The translations under genes and the position numbers were made by a program. Shown here piece after piece: positions 15,329 to 20,607 of a stretch of DNA of 20,607 nt. How positions within the stretch are numbered: position 1 is the first letter of the stretch; every line of letters begins with the position of its first letter. Below the pieces are notes generated by a model. The model was not told where the DNA came from and did not search any database. It saw only the letters and a program-made list of their open reading frames with translations. Origin of the DNA: Fidelibacterota bacterium UBA7300 (GTDB lineage Bacteria > Fidelibacterota > Marinisomatia > Marinisomatales > UBA2128); assembly GCA_002471865.1 (NCBI GenBank), contig DKQU01000060.1:1-20607 (forward strand), given 5' to 3'.

Positions 15329-16662
15329 AATTCTCTCCCTGCCAGCTTTTCCAATCTGGCGATACTTTTCTTGTAGTGTACCAGGGCATTTTCGTATGCC
15401 AAGGTGAACTGCAAATGACGACGCTGTGCATCTACAAGCGTCAAAAAATCGACGTGATCGCTAACATAAGCCTTCTCAGAAGCTCCCAGTGATTCCAGAC
15501 TTTTAGGAATCAGGCTCTCCCGATAAAGCAATACCTTCCTTCGGGCATCTTCCAGATCGTACCACGCCTTCTCTACTTCAGTATTCAACTTGTTTTCTGT
15601 ATCACTGAGCTTATATTCAGCAGAAGCTCTCTCATTCCTCGCTGTAGCCACTGCCGCCCGGTTCTTCCCCCACCATAGGGGGACACTTAGCGAAACGGAA
15701 ACCATGAGTGGATCCTTACCACTGTCGGTCACAGGATCCCCTTCTGCAGAATATCCCTCGCCGGTCCCAACGTAACTGAATCCAACTCCAAAGTCGGGAA
15801 ACCAGTTTAGTTTAGCCCGCTTGACACCCAACTTACGACCAATGAGATCGAACCGGTGCCTTTCCAGACCAGGATTTCCGGTGGAAGCTGCCTTGAAGAC
15901 CTCATCCTTCGGAACAGTGAACTCGAGGAATTCCAATGACTCTGGCAGATGAATTTCTTCCACGGTATTATCATTCAGAATAGCCCTAAACTCTGTTAAA
16001 AATGGGTTCCACTTCGCTTCCAGTGCATCCAAATCATCTCTCGCTTTGATGAGTTCAATCTGGGTTTTGATCAGGTCCGGGTGGTCTGCAGCGGCGGTTG
16101 TATACTTCGTCAGGATAACGTATTCCCAGTTCATCACCAGATCAATATTCTGTTGAGTGATGGTTACAGCCCGGCTCAGGTAATAAGCGTCGTAGTAAAC
16201 CTGTCTTACATTCCAGAGTACGTCATTGACTTCCGCTTGTAGAACCTGGTACTGACTCTCTGCCCGCTGGGTTTGGATGTCGCCACTTAACTTCAGCTTC
16301 CCGAACCACGGCAGCATCTGCATGATGCTAGCACGCCACTCCTGAGGACCTACTTTCGTTTCGACACTCTCCAAAAAGTAACCATAACTCAGTTGTGGAT
16401 TGGGGAGTCCCCGGGCAACGGCGATTCTTTCAACAGCTGCCTGCCACTTGGCAAAGGCAGATCTTACGGCAGAATTGTTCGCCAATGCATATCGTTCGTA
16501 ATCAGCCAAAGAGGGCTCTGCTGGCAGGACGTAGACTGTATCCTCAATGAAGTTTGGAGGATTCAGCTGATCTGCTGCTAAAAAATCTAGACCAAGCAGC
16601 AGAACTGTTCCAACCGCAATCGCGACGGTATTGCTTATTATAGAATTGTTGTTTCGCTTCAA
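15325..16662 (-). CDS. cusC: TolC/CusC-like outer membrane efflux channel
   Basis: This 445-residue protein has a signal peptide (about residues 1-30, hydrophobic core TVAIAVGTVLLLGL). Two related halves of long alpha-helical segments follow, as in the outer membrane efflux protein (OEP) family. NSAVRSAFAKWQAAVERI with PNPQLSYGYF marks the first repeat, and VPLWWGKNRAAVATARNERA the second. It forms the outer-membrane duct of the tripartite copper/silver pump. The start is TTG at 16662, supported by AGGAG seven bases upstream; the ATG in between runs straight into a stop. The gene is coupled to cusB by a four-base overlap and lies 121 bp downstream of a Cys-rich small exported protein. Function as a copper channel is inferred from the operon; OEP sequences alone do not show the substrate. 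Confidence 0.9.
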   Translation of the reverse strand: MKRNNNSIISNTVAIAVGTVLLLGLDFLAADQLNPPNFIEDTVYVLPAEPSLADYERYALANNSAVRSAFAKWQAAVERIAVARGLPNPQLSYGYFLESVETKVGPQEWRASIMQMLPWFGKLKLSGDIQTQRAESQYQVLQAEVNDVLWNVRQVYYDAYYLSRAVTITQQNIDLVMNWEYVILTKYTTAAADHPDLIKTQIELIKARDDLDALEAKWNPFLTEFRAILNDNTVEEIHLPESLEFLEFTVPKDEVFKAASTGNPGLERHRFDLIGRKLGVKRAKLNWFPDFGVGFSYVGTGEGYSAEGDPVTDSGKDPLMVSVSLSVPLWWGKNRAAVATARNERASAEYKLSDTENKLNTEVEKAWYDLEDARRKVLLYRESLIPKSLESLGASEKAYVSDHVDFLTLVDAQRRHLQFTLAYENALVHYKKSIARLEKLAGREL

Positions 16663-16689
16663 GACATTTCTCCTCTAATTCTCAGTTTC

Positions 16690-16708
16690 TTTCCCGTACA
16701 ACGGGAAA
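16690..16708. other. Perfect 8-bp hairpin in the leader before cusC
   Basis: TTTCCCGT (16690-16697) and ACGGGAAA (16701-16708) enclose three bases. It lies about 28 bases before the cusC start in the 121-bp gap behind the Cys-rich gene. There is no T-run on either side, so it may be an operator or an RNA element that adjusts cusC expression rather than a terminator. Confidence 0.4.
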
Positions 16709-16783
16709 AGCATAAACCACACCCGTTAATTAAGGAGTGGATTCATCAGAACCGGCGTTAAATATACCGGCAGGGAGAAATGT

Positions 16784-17131
16784 CTAAATTAGGAGAGGGA
16801 AGAGAAAGGAGGGTGGTGGTTCTGCCTCTGGCACTTGCACGGGGTACATTCCGTACACCGCTGCAACAACAGGTACCCGGTGTACCACAGACATCCCAAC
16901 CTGAGACAAATCTTTCTGGAGTTGAAATTTCAAAGGTGGTGCTGAAATCATAGGTACGAATACCGTTGTTTCACATTGTATCATGGAAACGGGGCATGCC
17001 GGTTTCTCAATCTCACAGCATGAAATCTCAGTTTGGCAGCATGACATATCGCATTCCCCCGCCGGAACAAACGGCAGAAGGTTCACCACCAAGCTGAAAC
17101 TAATAATCGTTAATGCTATGAACTTTTTCAT
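16784..17131 (-). CDS. Exported small cysteine-rich protein at the head of the copper cluster
   Basis: This 115-residue protein has an N-terminal signal peptide (MKKFIALTIISFSLVVNLLP, cleavage likely near residue 24). Seven cysteines follow within 27 residues (27, 31, 32, 38, 39, 46, 53), including CDMSCC and SCCE with nearby methionines, a likely soft-metal-binding region. The rest is uncharged-to-hydrophobic, has few landmarks and ends PEAEPPPSFLFPLLI. I do not recognise the family. Small exported proteins with CC and PP motifs are known beside heavy-metal genes in Bacteroidetes, but the likeness here is loose. Position directly upstream of cusCBA suggests a periplasmic copper buffer, chaperone or sensor. 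No ribosome binding site precedes the ATG; a candidate promoter places the transcript start only about six bases upstream. Confidence 0.75.
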   Translation of the reverse strand: MKKFIALTIISFSLVVNLLPFVPAGECDMSCCQTEISCCEIEKPACPVSMIQCETTVFVPMISAPPLKFQLQKDLSQVGMSVVHRVPVVAAVYGMYPVQVPEAEPPPSFLFPLLI

Positions 17132-17143
17132 GATACTGAAACT

Positions 17144-17173
17144 ATCTTACGCCAGAAATTACCAAAGTTCCAA
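17144..17173 (-). promoter_or_regulatory. Candidate promoter of the copper export cluster
   Basis: On the minus strand TTGGAA (17173-17168) and TAAGAT (17149-17144) are spaced by 18 bases, each with four of six matches to the sigma-70 boxes. It lies in the 69-bp gap between the adenosyltransferase stop and the Cys-rich gene. The transcript would have almost no 5' leader, consistent with the missing ribosome binding site. Confidence 0.3.
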
Positions 17174-17200
17174 GATTTTCATGCATTCCTCAAATTACAA

Positions 17201-17740
17201 TTACCGCCGCCATTGCTCTTCCCCGCCCCTGTCTTTCGCATTCTGGAAGCGAGCAGCAATAAAAAGATAGTCTGATAGCCGGTTGATATACTTTAAATGA
17301 AGCGTAGGTGCTCTTTCTGATTTACTGAGGGTAACCAGATCCCGCTCCGCCCGCCGGCATACGGCTCGTGCATTATGCAAAAGAGCTGTAGCTTTGGAGC
17401 CACCTGGTAAAATAAACTCCTCTAGCGGCGGCAGGGATTCATTCAGATCATCAATGGCAGACTCTACAAATGTCACATCCTCAACTGAAATTAACCCCAG
17501 TTCTTTATCAGGTGTAGCCAGTTCACCGCCAATATCGAATAGATTGTTCTGTATCTTCTGTAAAACTACTTTGATTTCCGAAGCGACTCCTTCTGACAGA
17601 GATATTCCGATAGCAGAATTGGTCTCATCCAGGGAACCGAGAACAACGATCCGGGGATGGTCTTTCGACAAGCGCTCTCCGCTAGCTAAGGAAGTGGTAC
17701 CATCGTCTCCTGTTTTAGTAAATACCTTGGTAATACGCAT
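17201..17740 (-). CDS. pduO: PduO-type ATP:cob(I)alamin adenosyltransferase
   Basis: This 179-residue protein has the family signatures in order: TKTGDDGTTSL (about residues 9-19) for the ATP site, GSLDETNSAIG (about 35-45), and the C-terminal LPGGSKATALLHNARAVCRR (about 111-130) with RAER following. It transfers the adenosyl group of ATP to cob(I)alamin, forming coenzyme B12 in the cytoplasm. It differs from the unrelated CobA and EutT types. The ATG at 17740 is used without a clear ribosome binding site, 43 bp after the nuoN stop, so it may be read from the upstream transcript. Length is slightly short but normal. It implies that the cell uses adenosylcobalamin-dependent enzymes; none lies in the window. 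Confidence 0.94.
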   Translation of the reverse strand: MRITKVFTKTGDDGTTSLASGERLSKDHPRIVVLGSLDETNSAIGISLSEGVASEIKVVLQKIQNNLFDIGGELATPDKELGLISVEDVTFVESAIDDLNESLPPLEEFILPGGSKATALLHNARAVCRRAERDLVTLSKSERAPTLHLKYINRLSDYLFIAARFQNAKDRGGEEQWRR

Positions 17741-17783
17741 CAGCTAAGTTTAGTCAGTTGAGAAGTGGTCTGCCATGGAAAAA

Positions 17784-19226
17784 TCATAGTTTAACTGTAG
17801 TTGTAATTTCAAGAAAGAATCCAGGAGCAATCCCAAACAGGAGTACCGCTGCCGCCAGAAGTACAATAAGTCCAATAACAAATATGCCTGACTCTGGACG
17901 TAAGACCTTTTCTTCCTTTAGCATATACATGTTTACTACTAAACGGAGGTAATAATAGACCGAAACAAGAGTATTGAGAACTGCGATGATCACCAGCCAG
18001 ATGTATCCTTTCGTCATTACAACAGAGAAAAGTCCATACTTGGCGGCAAATCCAGCTGTAGGTGGAAATCCGGCCAGCGAAATCAAGAAGAGAGCCATAC
18101 CTGCGGAAAGCCACGGGTGCCGGGAGGCGAACCCCCGGTAATCCTCGAATGTAACACCTTGCTCCTCCTTCTCAGCAACTGCGATAATTGCAAAGGCACC
18201 TAGGTTCATGACAGAATAGACCGCTAGATAAAAGAGAACGGCTCCAACGCTGCTGTCCAATACCAGCACACCCATAGCCAGATATCCAGCGTGAGCAATG
18301 CTGGAGAAGGCAAGCATCCTCTTCACATTAGTCTGTACCAGGGCTGAGATGTTACCAACCGTCATAGTCAGTGCGGCCAAAATCCAGAGGAGAGCTTGCC
18401 ATTCACCGTGAACCTCCGGAAAGGCTGTCGCAAACAATTTCAGCAACGCTCCGAAGCCGGCTGCTTTTGGCGCTGTACAGAGAAAGGCAGTCACCGTAGT
18501 AGGTGCTCCCTGATACACATCCGGCGACCACATGTGGAACGGCACCAGCGCCACTTTGAAGGCGAAGCCGATGAGCAACAACCCAATCCCGAGCGAGAGA
18601 AAGACATCTGAAAGAATGGCTCCTGAAGCGATGGCTGCGGCAATTCCATTGAAGTTAGTAGTCCCAGTAGCTCCGTAGGTCAAAGCAGCCCCAAATAGGA
18701 AGAACCCGGTGGCAAAAGCACCTAGAAGGAGGTATTTTAGTCCCGACTCGTTGCTGTAGAGATTGTGACGGAGAAAACCCACCAGTACATAGAGCGACAG
18801 GGAAAGTAACTCCAGGCCAAGAAAAACAATCACTAAGTCGTTGGCCTGTGTCATGAGCATCATTCCAATGACGGCGAATAGTATTAGAGCCGGATATTCT
18901 CCTCGTATCTCGCTCCCCTTTTTCTCCAAATATCCCTGTGATAGAATCAATGTTACTAGGCCCACAGCCAGATAGAGGAAATCGAGAAATGTGGTAAAAC
19001 TGTTCAACCGCAGCATCCCACCAAAAAGGATACGTTCATCATTTCCTGCCTGCGCCAAAGCACCGCCGGCAAGGACGATTCCGATAGCTGCCACAAGGAG
19101 CATAATCCCGGGACGGCTCAATTTCGCCATCTCCAGTGTCAAGACGAACAGCGCCGTTACTGTCAGGATTATCTCCGGGGCAATACCGGCGAGATCAGCA
19201 GATGTGAAGTATTGACTTAAATCCAT
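17784..19226 (-). CDS. nuoN: NADH-quinone oxidoreductase subunit N (complex I)
   Basis: This 480-residue, strongly hydrophobic protein has about 14 membrane segments and is related to Mrp-type antiporters. Signatures are NDLVIVFLGLELLSLSLYVL (about residues 129-148) with the key membrane glutamate, and WSPDVYQGAPTTVTAFLCTA with PKAAGF (about 233-258), the conserved NuoN segment. NuoN is one of the three antiporter-like proton-pumping subunits in the membrane arm of respiratory complex I. The ATG at 19226 lies seven bases after the stop of the upstream transporter gene with no ribosome binding site, suggesting translational coupling. In most genomes nuoN directly follows nuoM. Here an ion transporter of another family precedes it and no other nuo gene is in the window, so the complex I operon is either split or ends in this unusual way. 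Confidence 0.95.
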   Translation of the reverse strand: MDLSQYFTSADLAGIAPEIILTVTALFVLTLEMAKLSRPGIMLLVAAIGIVLAGGALAQAGNDERILFGGMLRLNSFTTFLDFLYLAVGLVTLILSQGYLEKKGSEIRGEYPALILFAVIGMMLMTQANDLVIVFLGLELLSLSLYVLVGFLRHNLYSNESGLKYLLLGAFATGFFLFGAALTYGATGTTNFNGIAAAIASGAILSDVFLSLGIGLLLIGFAFKVALVPFHMWSPDVYQGAPTTVTAFLCTAPKAAGFGALLKLFATAFPEVHGEWQALLWILAALTMTVGNISALVQTNVKRMLAFSSIAHAGYLAMGVLVLDSSVGAVLFYLAVYSVMNLGAFAIIAVAEKEEQGVTFEDYRGFASRHPWLSAGMALFLISLAGFPPTAGFAAKYGLFSVVMTKGYIWLVIIAVLNTLVSVYYYLRLVVNMYMLKEEKVLRPESGIFVIGLIVLLAAAVLLFGIAPGFFLEITTTVKL

Positions 19227-19233
19227 AGTCTTA

Positions 19234-20607
19234 TCAAAAGAAAATGAGAGACACCAAAATAAATATTGGGATCAAAATTGGGATGGAGTACTTCAGCATG
19301 TAGCCGAAGAAGCTCGGCATCTTAATTCCGCTCTGCTCGGCGATAGATTTCACCATGAAGTTGGGAGCGTTCCCGATATAGGTATTGGCTCCCATGAAAA
19401 CAGCTCCGGCGGAAATTGCCAGTAGTGTGTTTGGAATATCCGACATTAGCATCGCCGCATCACCTCCTGCCGTGTTGAAGAAGACAAGATACGTAGGTGC
19501 ATTGTCGAGGAAACTGGATAGAATCCCTGTGGCCCAAAAGTACATGTAATTGACCGGATTGCCGCCGGATGAGACCGATTCGATAATACTCTTTAGAGCT
19601 CCCTGCTCACCAGCTCGGAGGATGGCAATAGCAGGAATAATGGTAACAAAAATTCCGGCAAACAGCTTACCTACCTCCTGTATGGGAAACCATGAAAAGT
19701 CATTGTCTTCCCGAACTTTCATGGGCGTTAGCTTCCAACTGGCGAAAGTTAGTGCCAATAAAAGTAAATCTCGAGTCAGATTCTGAAGCTCCATGTTCAG
19801 GTGAAAATCGTGTCCGTTGATCATCAAATGATAGATGGGAATTATCGTTCCAGATTTCCAGAATCCGCTGAGTAGAACAGCGCCGATGACACCAATAAGT
19901 AGAAGGAAATTAAAAGAACCCTCGAGCCCCAGTTTTTTCTCCTCTGGAGAAATTACTTGCTCGGGAATGACCTCTTTCTTGTACATGTAAGAATCGAAAA
20001 AGTAGAAAATGATAATCACCATCATTATGACAAACATCATGGGGACAAACATAGCGCTTGTGGTCCAGAAGAAATCAACTCCTTTAAGGAAGCCGAGAAA
20101 GAGCGGCGGATCTCCCAGCGGTGTGAGTGAGCCACCGATATTTGCAACCAGGAAAATGAAAAAAACCACTACGTGTACCTTATGTTTTCGCTGTGCATTG
20201 GCTCTCAATAAGGGACGGATCATTAACATGGCGGCACCGGTGGTTCCCATCCAACTCGCTAGGACAGTTCCTATTAGAATGAGACCAGTATTTAAGACAG
20301 GAGTCCCGACCAAAGTCCCGGTTAGACGGATTCCACCAGAAATAGTAAAGAGTGCCAAAAGTAGAATAATGAACGGAAAAAATTCCAATAACATGGTGTG
20401 AAGAAGCTCAAAAGTGACGATTCCTGAATCGAACTTGATCAACATGGGAATCAATAAAAGAAACGCCCAAAAAGCCGACACTTTCCCAAAGTTATGATGC
20501 CAGAAAGTAGGCGCCACCAACGGGAAAATGGCGATGGAGAGAAGAATTCCGGCAAAGGGGAATGCCCACGGTAACTCCAACTCATCCCCGGGAAGGGGTG
20601 AATGGTG
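19234..20607 (-). CDS. NhaD/CitMHS-type sodium:proton antiporter (5' end probably beyond the window)
   Basis: At least 448 residues form about 12 membrane segments. FAGILLSIAIFPLVAPTFWH near the start and NIGGSLTPLGDPPLFLGFL (about residues 147-165 counted from the TTG) are typical of the ion transporter superfamily group that holds NhaD antiporters and the putative citrate-transport family CitMHS_2. The likely role is Na(+)/H(+) exchange across the inner membrane, though the substrate is not fixed by sequence. The frame has a TTG at 20580 but stays open to the window edge (reading HHSPLPGDELELPWAF), and relatives as I recall them carry a further N-terminal segment, so the real start is probably outside. 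It lies seven bases from nuoN; co-expression with a sodium- or proton-pumping complex I would make physiological sense. Confidence 0.8.
   Translation of the reverse strand, partial: HHSPLPGDELELPWAFPFAGILLSIAIFPLVAPTFWHHNFGKVSAFWAFLLLIPMLIKFDSGIVTFELLHTMLLEFFPFIILLLALFTISGGIRLTGTLVGTPVLNTGLILIGTVLASWMGTTGAAMLMIRPLLRANAQRKHKVHVVVFFIFLVANIGGSLTPLGDPPLFLGFLKGVDFFWTTSAMFVPMMFVIMMVIIIFYFFDSYMYKKEVIPEQVISPEEKKLGLEGSFNFLLLIGVIGAVLLSGFWKSGTIIPIYHLMINGHDFHLNMELQNLTRDLLLLALTFASWKLTPMKVREDNDFSWFPIQEVGKLFAGIFVTIIPAIAILRAGEQGALKSIIESVSSGGNPVNYMYFWATGILSSFLDNAPTYLVFFNTAGGDAAMLMSDIPNTLLAISAGAVFMGANTYIGNAPNFMVKSIAEQSGIKMPSFFGYMLKYSIPILIPIFILVSLIFF

Noticed and set aside
17132..17200. A MerR/CueR-type operator before the copper cluster
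   Set aside because: No inverted repeat with the 19-20 bp spacing of such promoters could be found; only a weak ordinary promoter is visible.
20009..20401. A 130-codon plus-strand frame inside the NhaD-like gene
   Set aside because: It is antisense to well-conserved membrane segments; no ribosome binding site or recognisable product.
1..20607. CRISPR array, tRNA, rRNA or insertion sequence
   Set aside because: No regularly spaced repeats, cloverleaf sequences, transposase or paired terminal repeats were seen on either strand.

Overview
The window is about 20.6 kb of a bacterial chromosome with nearly every gene on the minus strand. It carries no RNA gene, insertion sequence or CRISPR array that I can see. 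Outer-membrane and periplasm-type genes (a TolC-like channel, an RND pump, a lipoprotein) point to a diderm bacterium. A secreted peptidase ending in a dockerin-like EF-hand pair, together with a complex I subunit N and moderate GC, suggests a lineage such as Marinimicrobia (SAR406) or a relative in the FCB group. That placement is inference and was not tested by any search. TTG start codons are used several times with good ribosome binding sites.

Layout, read from the right edge in the direction of transcription: an NhaD/CitMHS-type ion transporter (cut by the window edge), nuoN, and a PduO-type cobalamin adenosyltransferase. Next comes a copper/silver export cluster: a seven-cysteine exported small protein, a TolC-like channel (cusC), a membrane fusion protein with two heavy-metal-binding domains (cusB), a CusA-type RND pump with the methionine triad conserved, and a lipoprotein with a CxxC heavy-metal-associated domain. 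A secreted M36/fungalysin-like metallopeptidase with fibronectin III and dockerin modules follows, then a Cu(+) P1B-1 ATPase (copA). Copper would be moved out of the cytoplasm by CopA and out of the periplasm by the CusCBA tripartite pump, with the lipoprotein and the Cys-rich protein as plausible periplasmic carriers or buffers. No recognisable copper regulator (CueR, CusRS, CsoR) lies in the window.

Left of copA lies the least understood part, 2.7-4.1 kb. It holds two tandem paralogous small membrane proteins of 72-73 residues, served by a near-consensus promoter and a leader of about 190 nt with three stem-loops. It also holds a 58-residue gene on the plus strand, the only plus-strand gene, divergent from a 523-residue XRE-type regulator with an ImmA/IrrE-like domain that has lost its catalytic glutamate. 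A perfect 15-bp palindrome sits between the -35 and -10 boxes of the regulator's promoter.

The left end is housekeeping: yajC, def and fmt (truncated by the window edge) in one operon.

The best candidates for something undescribed are the paralogous small membrane proteins with their leader, and the divergent regulator/small-gene pair beside them. Both are described from sequence only and no function is claimed.
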